From contig JBALXQ010000027.1 of the NCBI GenBank assembly GCA_036960565.1, positions 1 through 64,000 of the forward strand: DNA of 64,000 nucleotides, given 5' to 3'. Below, one piece after another: positions 44,068 to 51,596 of the stretch. Numbering within the stretch: position 1 is the stretch's first letter; every line of letters begins with the position of its first letter. A program made the translations under genes and the position numbers. The notes below the pieces were generated by a model. It searched no databases and was not told the DNA's origin. It saw only the letters and a list, made by a program, of their open reading frames with translations. The stretch comes from Bermanella sp036960565 (lineage in GTDB: Bacteria; Pseudomonadota; Gammaproteobacteria; Pseudomonadales; Oceanobacteraceae).

Positions 44068-44073
44068 TATATT
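44068..44073 (+). promoter_or_regulatory. Candidate -10 box for an RNA ending at the 44158 terminator
   Basis: TATATT, one mismatch from the consensus, lies 66 bases upstream of a strong plus-strand terminator that has no gene in front of it. The best -35 at 17 bases (CTGTAA) is poor. Offered only because the orphan terminator requires a plus-strand promoter somewhere in 43969-44133. Confidence 0.25.
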
Positions 44074-44079
44074 CCACTA

Positions 44080-44158
44080 ATCGGTTTCCTTTATGAGTAG
44101 CTGATCATTGTGTGACTCGTTAGAGTACTTATTGGCGCCTTATTGGCGCCTTTTTTTT
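44080..44158 (+). ncRNA. Possible short RNA or nptA leader ending in an orphan terminator
   Basis: The region between the divergent barrel gene and nptA holds no ORF but ends in a strong intrinsic terminator on the plus strand. A transcript starting near 44080 would be about 80 nucleotides with a further weak pairing GAGT/ACTC. Since nptA begins 90 bases after the terminator, either a small RNA or a transcription-attenuation leader is possible. The 5' end is a guess. Confidence 0.3.
44134..44158 (+). terminator. Strong intrinsic terminator without an upstream plus-strand gene
   Basis: Two GGCGCC hexamers separated by TTATT form a six-pair all-GC stem, followed directly by eight T. The hexamers lie in an 11-base direct repeat TTATTGGCGCC. 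The nearest plus-strand gene upstream ends at 43091 with an opposing gene between. Confidence 0.8.
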
Positions 44159-44248
44159 ATCTAAATTTCCTTTTATAGGGCTTTTTGCTCTGTACTAATG
44201 ATTTATCTGTGTTTACACTTCGCGAAAATTATTTGAAAGGTTTGTTGC

Positions 44249-45409
44249 ATGACTCAAGTGACTGAGCAGCACGCGAATTCGACCCAAAAACGGGTCATAA
44301 GCTGGTTGTTATTATTGGCTTGTCTATACGCCATACTGCTCTCTGTAGGTATGGTGGGTTCTGGCTTTAAATGGGCCTCTGGCGGTACTGAAGGTGCAAA
44401 AGAGTTGTTTGCTTTTGCTACTAACCCGTTCCTCTCATTACTTATTGGTATTCTTGCCACCGCCTTGGTTCAAAGTTCAAGCACGGTAACGTCGGTTATA
44501 GTGGGTTTGGTGGCAGGTGGCATGCCCATCGAAGCTGCTATCCCTATGATAATGGGTGCAAACATTGGTACCACCATCACCAATACCCTAGTAAGTCTGG
44601 GTCATATTCGTAAGAAGTCAGAATTTCGTCGCGCCTTTGCTGCTGCCACAGTGCATGATTTTTTCAATCTGATGTGTGTGGCTATATTTTTACCGCTTGA
44701 ACTTATGTTTAATATGTTTGAAAAGGCCAGTGCTTGGCTGTCTACAGCCATGATGGGCGGTGACTCCATGAGCATGAAGGGCTTTAACTTCATAAAACCT
44801 ATGACCAAGCCTGTTATTAGTGAGATAAAGCATTTTCTGGCAACGGTTCTCCCTGATAAAGCGGCAGCGATTACTCTTGCGGTACTAGGGGTGTTGCTCA
44901 TTTTTGTAGCCATTACCGTAATTGGTAAAGTGTTGCGTAACCTAATGGTAGGGCGAGCCAAGAAGATATTGCACAGCGCCATTGGGCGTGGGCCTATAAG
45001 TGGTATTACTAGTGGTGCCATTGTCACGGTTTTGGTTCAGTCGTCTTCAACTACTACTAGTTTAATGGTGCCGTTGGTGGGTTCAGGTGTATTTAAACCT
45101 AAAGACATCTACCCCTTTACGCTAGGTGCTAATATTGGAACGACCATAACAGCCTTGTTAGCAGCCACCGCATTATCGGGCGCTGGTGCTATTGCAGGTC
45201 TGCAAATAGCCTTGGTGCATTTGATGTATAATTTAAGTGGTGTCATCGTGATCTATGGCTTGCCATTCTTACGCGATCTACCATTAAAGGGTGCTGATCG
45301 TTTGGCAAAAGTTGCCACTGAGCGTCATTCTTTAGCGGCATTGTATGTGTTGACCGTGTTCTTTTTGATTCCCGGTTTATGTGTGTTTGCAATGTCGGCA
45401 TTTGGATAA
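44249..45409 (+). CDS. nptA: Na/Pi cotransporter family protein
   Basis: A 386-residue inner-membrane protein that imports phosphate with sodium. Two inverted PF02690-type repeats are plain: LVQSSSTVTSVIVGL with GANIGTTITNTLVSLGH (Gln75-Ser78 region), and VLVQSSSTTTSLMVPL with GANIGTTITALLAAT. About eight to nine hydrophobic segments. It resembles NptA of Vibrio and SLC34-type transporters. A small coiled-coil gene follows after 16 bases, probably co-transcribed. An orphan terminator 90 bases upstream might control its expression. Confidence 0.88.
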   Translation: MTQVTEQHANSTQKRVISWLLLLACLYAILLSVGMVGSGFKWASGGTEGAKELFAFATNPFLSLLIGILATALVQSSSTVTSVIVGLVAGGMPIEAAIPMIMGANIGTTITNTLVSLGHIRKKSEFRRAFAAATVHDFFNLMCVAIFLPLELMFNMFEKASAWLSTAMMGGDSMSMKGFNFIKPMTKPVISEIKHFLATVLPDKAAAITLAVLGVLLIFVAITVIGKVLRNLMVGRAKKILHSAIGRGPISGITSGAIVTVLVQSSSTTTSLMVPLVGSGVFKPKDIYPFTLGANIGTTITALLAATALSGAGAIAGLQIALVHLMYNLSGVIVIYGLPFLRDLPLKGADRLAKVATERHSLAALYVLTVFFLIPGLCVFAMSAFG

Positions 45410-45425
45410 GGGAAGGGAGAATCTC

Positions 45426-45680
45426 ATGGGTAAGAAACGTATAAAGGAACTGCAGAAGCAGGTTAAAGAAGCTAAATCCACGTTGGCTTCTTTAGAAAAA
45501 AAGGCCAATAAAAAGATCCTTAAGGCTCAGCACAAAGTAATTGAAGAGCTTGAGACTCTGATTGGCCAAGAGAGCCTGCGTCGTGAGACCTTGCTTGAAT
45601 TGAGTGAGGAAGCCTGGCAAGAAGCCAAAGAGCTAACAGAAGGGCTTATTGGTAAAGTGAAAGCTTTGTTAAAGAGCTAG
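45426..45680 (+). CDS. Small coiled-coil protein downstream of nptA
   Basis: An 84-residue, highly charged, wholly helical protein (MGKKRIKELQKQVKEAK... to GKVKALLKS) with heptad-like spacing. ATG 45426 has a GGGAGAATCTC site; the longer frame to 45381 runs into nptA and is rejected. It lies 16 bases after nptA. No family recognised; a cytoplasmic accessory to the transporter is one idea based only on position. Confidence 0.6.
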   Translation: MGKKRIKELQKQVKEAKSTLASLEKKANKKILKAQHKVIEELETLIGQESLRRETLLELSEEAWQEAKELTEGLIGKVKALLKS

Positions 45681-45691
45681 TGCGCTCATGT

Positions 45692-45731
45692 TATTACGTT
45701 AATGCAGCTGTTTGCCTATATTAACGTAATA
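45692..45731. terminator. Hairpin between convergent genes
   Basis: A perfect 12-base inverted repeat (TATTACGTTAAT / ATTAACGTAATA) around a 16-base loop, between the coiled-coil gene and the convergent hypothetical gene. No long T-run, so efficiency is uncertain. Confidence 0.45.
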
Positions 45732-45746
45732 GCACTTAATTGGGCC

Positions 45747-46388
45747 TTATAGCCTCATAAACCAAGCCCTATTTTCTGGGCGTTTAAAGTACATTTGTGC
45801 TGCCAATTTTTTAATCTCTTTGTTGTTGCCGTACAAATTTAACAGCTGTGTTAAATCCTGCTTAATGCCTTCGTAAGAAAAACTTAGATAGTTATCTTCA
45901 TCGCGATATTGCACTGTAAATTGCTCACTTAGATCAACACCCTGGTGATGTAGCTGCTTGCTCAATAGTTTTGTTGTGCTTCGTAGGGCCAGCTTCCTTA
46001 ATAATGAAGCAATGCCATTTGAGTCCTCAAATAACCAAGCATCGGCATAAAACGCTTTATCCAGCATTTTCGCTTTTATAGCTATAAAATCCCCTGCTGG
46101 ATCTTTTCCTTGTGCGTGGCGAGGTATTTTACTGGTGGGGGTATAAACATAGTCGATGGCATAACTGGCATCTCCGTTAGCCTGCTTACGGGCATTGCAG
46201 GGGGCCACTAGATTGTTATCTAGAATAACTTTGAAATTCACTGGCCAATTGTCAGCTCTTTTTACGCCTACTTTCACTTTTTCCACTGAGTTGTGGCCTA
46301 GGTGGCAGCGAGCAATATTTTCAGCCAGTGTGAGCGTTAGATATTCTGCCCAATTGTCAAAATGATAACAGGGGACTTTAGCGGCCAT
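45747..46388 (-). CDS. Hypothetical protein
   Basis: A 213-residue cytoplasmic protein with no signal peptide or membrane helix, which I do not recognise. It has a basic, aromatic C-terminus (YFKRPENRAWFMRL) and a central TSKIPRHAQGKDPAGDFIAIKAKML. The reading frame is closed and clean, and the start at 46388 has a GGAGGC site (from CTTCGGAGGCACC). It converges with the nptA pair. Confidence 0.6.
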   Translation of the reverse strand: MAAKVPCYHFDNWAEYLTLTLAENIARCHLGHNSVEKVKVGVKRADNWPVNFKVILDNNLVAPCNARKQANGDASYAIDYVYTPTSKIPRHAQGKDPAGDFIAIKAKMLDKAFYADAWLFEDSNGIASLLRKLALRSTTKLLSKQLHHQGVDLSEQFTVQYRDEDNYLSFSYEGIKQDLTQLLNLYGNNKEIKKLAAQMYFKRPENRAWFMRL

Positions 46389-46539
46389 GGTGCCTCCGAA
46401 GATACGAGGATTGTGTGGTTTTTCTTTATTGGAAGAGTTTTAAATCCAGGCTGGGGTAAAATCCCGAATGTAGAATCTCTACTGTGCCAATGAAATTATT
46501 GTAAGTATAGACAGAGTAGGGAATTGGTGAGGGAAATGT

Positions 46540-46568
46540 CTCAACTCTCTACATGAATAGAGAGTGAG
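46540..46568 (-). terminator. Stem-loop downstream of bcp
   Basis: An interrupted inverted repeat (CTCAACTCTCTA / TAGAGAGTGAG with a one-base bulge) with a six-base loop, 17 bases past the bcp stop on the minus strand. No T-run. It may end the nrdAB-yfaE-bcp transcript. Confidence 0.3.
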
Positions 46569-46584
46569 CTGTGTACAGGTGCGA

Positions 46585-47058
46585 CTACTTCATTTCTTCC
46601 TTCACATAGTTCATAGCTACTTCATGGTGGTTCTTAGCCTTAAACTTATCCAGAACCTGAACCAATTTGCCCTTTTCATTAATGATAAAGCTGGTGCGAT
46701 GAATTCCATCGTACTCTCTGCCCATAAATTTCTTTAAACCCCAGACGCCATATAAATCAGCAATGCTATGGTCTTCATCGGATAGTAGAGTGAAATTTAG
46801 TTCATCTCTATCTTTAAAGCGTTTAAGGCGTGGATGAGCATCTGGGCTGATGCCCAAGGCTGTTATGTTTAATTTTTTCAATTCTTTTTGGTGGTCTCGC
46901 AAGGCACAGGCCTGGGTGGTGCAACCCGGGGTCATGGCTTTGGGATAAAAATATAATAATACAATTTGACCGCGGTAATCTTTTAGGGAAACAGGGTTGC
47001 CATTTTCATCGAATGTCGTGAAATTGGGCGCCTGTTTGCCGATATCTGGGCGAATCAT
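46585..47058 (-). CDS. bcp: Thioredoxin-dependent thiol peroxidase (bacterioferritin comigratory protein)
   Basis: A 157-residue cytoplasmic peroxiredoxin that reduces hydrogen peroxide and organic peroxides with thioredoxin. The active-site segment TPGCTTQACALRDH carries peroxidatic Cys46 and resolving Cys51 in the Bcp spacing. ATG 47058 is chosen because GGAG lies six bases ahead; that GGAG is itself inside the alternative start codon region at 47070. The gene follows yfaE by 43 bases on the same strand, so it may share the ribonucleotide reductase transcript, linking dNTP synthesis with peroxide defence. Confidence 0.93.
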   Translation of the reverse strand: MIRPDIGKQAPNFTTFDENGNPVSLKDYRGQIVLLYFYPKAMTPGCTTQACALRDHQKELKKLNITALGISPDAHPRLKRFKDRDELNFTLLSDEDHSIADLYGVWGLKKFMGREYDGIHRTSFIINEKGKLVQVLDKFKAKNHHEVAMNYVKEEMK

Positions 47059-47101
47059 GTTGAACTCCATTGGTATTCGCGGGTAATTGGCTAGGTTCGT
47101 T

Positions 47102-47608
47102 CTAGCCCTTAAGTTTGAGTTTGAGCGGTGTTTTAGGTACGCAACAGCAGGGCAGTATTTCGCCTTTATTTATCCACGCCATAGGTTCTTGTAAGTAGGC
47201 TACTTCGCCTTCTAAAAGATCAGTTCTGCAGCCTCCACAATAGCCATCTCGGCATTGGTAGGGCACCTGAATCCCTTGGGCCTCTAAGCTTTCCAGTAGA
47301 CTGCCTGCGTAGTGAAACTGCAGTGTCTGCTGAATGCCTTCAACACTCATTGCATAAATGGGTTTTTCAAGGCCGCCAAATTCCAGCTGTGCTTGATCTT
47401 CAGGGGCTTCTGGGTTTTCAATGGGTAAGTAAAGTTCGTTTTGCTGTGCCTGGCTGCTGACAGTTGACTCGGAAGCCGTATCTTCCAGCTCAAAGCTCTG
47501 TGGGTCTTCAGGTTCGTTATCCAGTATGAAGTCGCGAGATTCCTTAATCTGGCGACCTTGCTTGATAATGGGTGAAGATACAGGGCTTTTTTCTTTCATT
47601 GCCAGCAT
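47102..47608 (-). CDS. yfaE: YfaE-type 2Fe-2S ferredoxin with an N-terminal extension
   Basis: A 168-residue protein whose C-terminal part (about 85-168) is the plant-type ferredoxin that maintains the diferric-tyrosyl cofactor of NrdB. Cluster ligands are Cys119, Cys124 and Cys127 (YQCRDGYCGGC) and one of Cys154-156 (LPCCCVP). It follows nrdB by 10 bases, as in E. coli. Unusual: about 80 additional residues at the N-terminus, acidic and low in predicted structure (SRDFILDNEPEDPQSFELED), whereas E. coli YfaE is only about 84 residues in all. An alternative start at residue 4 changes little. Confidence 0.85.
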   Translation of the reverse strand: MLAMKEKSPVSSPIIKQGRQIKESRDFILDNEPEDPQSFELEDTASESTVSSQAQQNELYLPIENPEAPEDQAQLEFGGLEKPIYAMSVEGIQQTLQFHYAGSLLESLEAQGIQVPYQCRDGYCGGCRTDLLEGEVAYLQEPMAWINKGEILPCCCVPKTPLKLKLKG

Positions 47609-47618
47609 GCCCGCTTAC

Positions 47619-48749
47619 CTACAGTTCTATGTCGCTAAAATCTTCAAGAGAGACTTCGCTGTCAATGGCACCGACTAGGTAAGAAGTGATTTCAGACTCT
47701 TGCGGGGCCACCTGAACATTGTCACTTACCAGCCAACCATTCATCCATGGAAGAGGGTTACGCATAACATCATAAACAGGTTCAAAACCAATGGCAGATA
47801 AGCGTTGGTTAGCAATGTATTCGATGTATTGGCATATGATTTCTTTGTTCATGCCAATCATTGAACCGTCTTTAAATAGGTAGTCTGCCCACTCTTTCTC
47901 TTGTTCAACTACATCCAGGAATATTTGCTTACCCTCGTCCTGCATTTGAAGGCTGATTTCAGCCATTTCAGGGTCATCTGACCCTGACTTCCATAAATTA
48001 AGAATGTGCTGGGTGCCAGTTAAGTGTAAGGCTTCATCTCGGGCAATCATCTTGATAATTTTAGCGTTGCCTTCCAATAAACCGCGCTCAGCAAAAGCAA
48101 AGCTACAAGCAAAACTCACATAAAAACGAATGGCTTCTAGTGCGTTGACAGAGCATACCGCCAGATAAGTTCGTTCTTTAAGCTTGCGCTGGCTCACTTC
48201 AATGCTGCGGCCTTCTACTTCATAGGTGCCTTCACCCTGACTATAAAGAAGTTGGGTGGTTAAAATAACTTCATCAAAATAATAGGCAATACTCTCGGCT
48301 CGCTTAAGGATCGCCGGGTTTACCATAATGTCGTCAAATACTTCACCTGGGTTGGTGAAGAGGTTACGCAATATATGTGTGTACGAGCGGGAGTGTATGG
48401 TTTCGCCAAAGGCCCAAGTTTCTACCCATGTTTCAAGTTCAGGCAGTGACACTATGGGCAGAAATACTGCGTTGACACTACGTGCAGCCATAGAGTCTAG
48501 AAGTGTTTGGTATTTTAAGTTGGAGATGAAAATGTGCTTTTCAGATTCAGACAGGCTTTGCCAATCGGCACGGTCTTTCGACACATCTACTTCTTCTGGT
48601 CGCCAGAAAAAGGACAGCTGTTTCTCAATTAGGTTTTCAAATGCGGCATGTTTTTGCACGTCATATCTGGAAACGTTCACGTTCTCGCCAAAAAACATAG
48701 GCTGTTTCAGGGCGTCAAAATTCTTTCTGTTAAATGTTTGGTAGGCCAT
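47619..48749 (-). CDS. nrdB: Class Ia ribonucleotide reductase, beta subunit
   Basis: A 376-residue radical-generating subunit of aerobic ribonucleotide reductase. The diiron and radical site is complete, with ETIHSRSYTHIL giving the Glu, His and radical Tyr in E. coli spacing, plus the later ARDEALHLTGTQH helix. The C-terminal SLEDFSDIEL is the peptide that docks into NrdA. It is transcribed after nrdA with a 101-base gap holding a perfect hairpin, and before yfaE. Confidence 0.97.
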   Translation of the reverse strand: MAYQTFNRKNFDALKQPMFFGENVNVSRYDVQKHAAFENLIEKQLSFFWRPEEVDVSKDRADWQSLSESEKHIFISNLKYQTLLDSMAARSVNAVFLPIVSLPELETWVETWAFGETIHSRSYTHILRNLFTNPGEVFDDIMVNPAILKRAESIAYYFDEVILTTQLLYSQGEGTYEVEGRSIEVSQRKLKERTYLAVCSVNALEAIRFYVSFACSFAFAERGLLEGNAKIIKMIARDEALHLTGTQHILNLWKSGSDDPEMAEISLQMQDEGKQIFLDVVEQEKEWADYLFKDGSMIGMNKEIICQYIEYIANQRLSAIGFEPVYDVMRNPLPWMNGWLVSDNVQVAPQESEITSYLVGAIDSEVSLEDFSDIEL

Positions 48750-48806
48750 GAGTTGTCTTTTAAATAAATAAAGAAATAATTGTTTGTAAAATTATAGGCG
48801 CTCTAA

Positions 48807-48838
48807 TTACCAACCAATATTTGTAACTTGGTTGGTAA
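48807..48838 (-). repeat. Perfect hairpin in the nrdA-nrdB spacer
   Basis: An 11-base perfect inverted repeat (TTACCAACCAA / TTGGTTGGTAA) with a ten-base loop, just past the nrdA stop codon and before nrdB. No T-run follows, so it is more likely an mRNA processing or stability element than a terminator. Confidence 0.6.
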
Positions 48839-48850
48839 ATGCTTCACTCT

Positions 48851-51121
48851 TTAAATTTTACAAGCGCCACCGGCACAGCCGTCATCTAAGTCTTCTTGCG
48901 CATCATCAGCACCGTCACGGGTGTTATGATAATAAAGTGTCTTAAGGCCTAGCTTATAAGACGTAAGCAAATCTTTTAAAAGTTGCTTCATAGGGACCTT
49001 GCCTCCGTCAAACTTGCTTGGATCATAGTTTGTATTGGCAGATATGGCCTGATCCACAAATTTTTGCATGATGCCAACAAGCTGTAAGTACCCTTCATTA
49101 TTCGGGCAATTCCATAGCAGTTCGTATTGATCTTTTAGTCTGTCGAATTCAGGCACTACCTGTTTCAATATGCCATCTTTAGAGGCCTTAATGCTGATGT
49201 AGCCACGAGGCGGTTCAATACCATTGGTGGCATTGCTAATTTGCGAAGACGTCTCCGAAGGCATAAGCGCAGTAAGCGTTGAGTTTCTAAGGCCCGTAGT
49301 TTGAATCTCGGTGCGCAATGTTTCCCAATCGTATTGCAACTCAGTGGTACAGACCTTATCCAAATCTTTCTTATAGGTGTCTATTGGTAGAATGCCTTGG
49401 GAGTAGGTCGTTTCATTGAACTTACTGCAGGCCCCAAACTCCTTCGACAGCTGATTTGAGGCTTTTAATAAGTAGTATTGAATAGCTTCAAATGTTTGGT
49501 GTGTCAGTTCGTTGGCTGAACCATCCGAGTATTTAACGCCATTTTTAGCCAGGTAATACGCGTAGTTAATGACACCAACACCCAGGGTACGACGGGCCAT
49601 GCTGGCGATTTCAGCCGCTGGCATAGGATAGTCCTGGTAGTCTAAAAGGCTGTCTAGTGCGCGTACAACCAGGTCAGACAGCTCTTCAAGCTCATCTAAA
49701 TTTTCAAGGGTACCAAGATTGAAGGCCGCTAATGTACACAGAGCGATCTCACCTTCTTCATCGTTAATTTCTTGAAGCGGCTTGGTAGGCAAGGCAATTT
49801 CAAGGCATAGGTTAGACTGGCGAATTGGAGCGTGCTCAGGGTTGAAAGGGCTGTGAGTATTGCAGTGGTCAACATTCTGGATGTAGATGCGGCCGGTACT
49901 GGCACGCTCCTGCATCAAGATAGAGAACAGCTCCATGGCCTTAATGGTTTTCTTACGAATATTGGTGTCATTTTCATATTTAAGGTAAAGCTCTTCAAAC
50001 TTATCCTGATCTTCAAAGAAGGCATCATACAAGCCTGGTACATCAGATGGGCTGAATAAAGAAATGTTGCCGCCCTTAATCAAGCGAGTGTACATAAGCT
50101 TGTTAAGTTGAACGCCGTAATCTAAATGACGGACTCGGTTCTCTTCTACGCCACGGTTATTTTTCAACACCAGTAACGATTCAACTTCCATGTGCCACAT
50201 AGGGTAGAACAAGGTGGCTGCACCGCCGCGAACACCACCCTGAGAGCAGCTTTTAACAGCCGTTTGGAAATGCTTGTAGAAAGGGATGCATCCTGTGTGG
50301 AATGCTTCACCGCCACGAATAGGGCTACCTAGGGCGCGAATACGTCCGGCATTGATGCCTATGCCTGCTCTTTGGCTTACATATTTAACAATGGCGCTGG
50401 AAGTGGCATTAATTGAATCCAGAGAATCACCTGTCTCTATTAATACACAAGAGCTGAACTGGCGAGTTGGGGTTCGTACGCCGGCCATGATAGGGGTTGG
50501 CAAGGATATTTTAAAAGTAGACACAGCGTCGTAGAAACGACGAATGTAATCCATGCGGGTGCTTTTATCATAATTAGCGAATAAACATGCGCCAATTAAT
50601 ATGTACAGAATTTGAGGGCTCTCATAAATCTCACCAGTAACACGGTTTTGGACCAAGTATTTGCCTTCCAGTTGCTTAACGGCAGCGTAGGCGAAATTTA
50701 AATCTCGGCTGTGATCTATGATGTTATCCATTTCATTAAAATCGGCTTCGCTAAAATCAGTTAGTAGATTGCGATCATATCGGTCGGTGTCTACCAAGCG
50801 AGCAACATGCTCATAAAGCTTTGGCGGCTCAAACTGGCCAAAAGCCTTTTTACGTAAATGGAATATATTTAATCGTGCAGCCATAAACTGATAGTCAGGC
50901 GTAGTTTCTGAAATTAAATCGGCCGCCGACTTAATTAGAGTTTCATGAATGTCTGATGTGGTGATGCCTTCCATTAATTGGATTTGTGCGCGCAACTCAA
51001 CTTCGGATACCGATACGTTATCCAAGCCTTCAGCTGCCCATGTCAACACTTTATGGATTTTATCCAAATCCAAAGGTGCACGATTTCCGTCTCGTTTTGT
51101 CACATGCAGAGTGCTGTTCAT
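48851..51121 (-). CDS. nrdA: Class Ia ribonucleotide reductase, alpha subunit
   Basis: A 756-residue catalytic subunit that reduces ribonucleoside diphosphates. ATG 51121 is chosen for its GGGA site; two in-frame ATGs lie upstream. An N-terminal ATP-cone (VTKRDGNRAPLDLDKIHKVL) provides overall activity control by ATP/dATP. The catalytic core has FSSCVLIETGDSLDSI, SNLCLEIALPT and ALCTLAAFNLG, and the C-terminus ends DDGCAGGACKI with the two redox cysteines that are reloaded by thioredoxin or glutaredoxin. The control region upstream carries two NrdR boxes and a DnaA box. Confidence 0.97.
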   Translation of the reverse strand: MNSTLHVTKRDGNRAPLDLDKIHKVLTWAAEGLDNVSVSEVELRAQIQLMEGITTSDIHETLIKSAADLISETTPDYQFMAARLNIFHLRKKAFGQFEPPKLYEHVARLVDTDRYDRNLLTDFSEADFNEMDNIIDHSRDLNFAYAAVKQLEGKYLVQNRVTGEIYESPQILYILIGACLFANYDKSTRMDYIRRFYDAVSTFKISLPTPIMAGVRTPTRQFSSCVLIETGDSLDSINATSSAIVKYVSQRAGIGINAGRIRALGSPIRGGEAFHTGCIPFYKHFQTAVKSCSQGGVRGGAATLFYPMWHMEVESLLVLKNNRGVEENRVRHLDYGVQLNKLMYTRLIKGGNISLFSPSDVPGLYDAFFEDQDKFEELYLKYENDTNIRKKTIKAMELFSILMQERASTGRIYIQNVDHCNTHSPFNPEHAPIRQSNLCLEIALPTKPLQEINDEEGEIALCTLAAFNLGTLENLDELEELSDLVVRALDSLLDYQDYPMPAAEIASMARRTLGVGVINYAYYLAKNGVKYSDGSANELTHQTFEAIQYYLLKASNQLSKEFGACSKFNETTYSQGILPIDTYKKDLDKVCTTELQYDWETLRTEIQTTGLRNSTLTALMPSETSSQISNATNGIEPPRGYISIKASKDGILKQVVPEFDRLKDQYELLWNCPNNEGYLQLVGIMQKFVDQAISANTNYDPSKFDGGKVPMKQLLKDLLTSYKLGLKTLYYHNTRDGADDAQEDLDDGCAGGACKI

Positions 51122-51288
51122 TATTGGTCCCATACAAATAGCCACCCAAATAGATAATTAGGCGGTTTTAAAAAATAAAAAATCAGGAAATTGCTGAAAA
51201 CTTAGTGGTCTGCTCTTTATCACCAACCTCTTATTATCATTCGGGTGGTTATAAAGTGTGCGTCTAATACTGCGTTGAATCCAGCTAG

Positions 51289-51304
51289 ACACATCATATG
51301 TGGT
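51289..51304 (-). promoter_or_regulatory. NrdR box, promoter-proximal copy
   Basis: ACACATCATATGTGGT, a near-palindrome with 10 of 16 matches to the symmetric NrdR-box pattern ACAC-TATATATA-GTGT. It covers the nrdA -10 hexamer. Its start is exactly 31 bases from that of the second box, the helical spacing known for NrdR sites. Confidence 0.6.
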
Positions 51305-51320
51305 TTAATTCTCAAATCAA
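51293..51320 (-). promoter_or_regulatory. nrdA promoter
   Basis: On the minus strand TTGATT (plus 51315-51320) and TATGAT (plus 51293-51298) are separated by 16 bases, a good sigma-70 arrangement. Both elements touch NrdR boxes. Expected start of the transcript is near 51286. Confidence 0.6.
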
Positions 51321-51335
51321 CCCCATATATAGTGT
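51320..51335 (-). promoter_or_regulatory. NrdR box, distal copy
   Basis: ACCCCATATATAGTGT matches the symmetric NrdR-box pattern at 14 of 16 positions and abuts the nrdA -35. Fifteen bases separate it from the proximal box. NrdR represses nrd operons when dATP is high. Confidence 0.75.
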
Positions 51336-51351
51336 TTGGCACAGACGAGCT

Positions 51352-51360
51352 TGTGGATAA
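51352..51360 (-). promoter_or_regulatory. Perfect DnaA box upstream of nrdA
   Basis: TTATCCACA on the minus strand (TGTGGATAA on plus), the consensus DnaA-ATP/ADP high-affinity site, upstream of the nrdA promoter. E. coli nrdAB is likewise regulated by DnaA boxes. Confidence 0.65.
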
Positions 51361-51596
51361 AGTGTGTGTAAATGGTGGGTAAACGAGCGAGGTTAGTAGC
51401 CGTTAACTAGTTGGCATCAGTCGTAGCAATAAGAAGCTGTATCTGCGGGCAATATGTTCTACGATTAGACCCCTGAAAACAAAAATAAAAATTCTGGCGT
51501 AGTCAGACTGAAAGAAAAATGCTACGGACTGTTCACATGGCCAACATAGGTCTAGATTTATTAATAACCAGTATATTTACCTTTTTAGGATGACAT

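Larger units (their letters stand above)
51122..51596. other. Divergent control region between nrdA and the RstA-like regulator
   Basis: No gene. The minus-strand half contains the nrdA promoter, tandem NrdR boxes and a DnaA box between 51289 and 51360, listed separately, leaving an nrdA leader of about 165 bases. I saw no clear promoter for the plus-strand regulator gene, which has an AGGATGACAT ribosome-binding region. Confidence 0.6.

Noticed and set aside
44041..44075. Pho box upstream of nptA (CTGTAAT ... CTGTTTA)
   Set aside because: The two units are 18 bases apart rather than 11, and the middle does not match.
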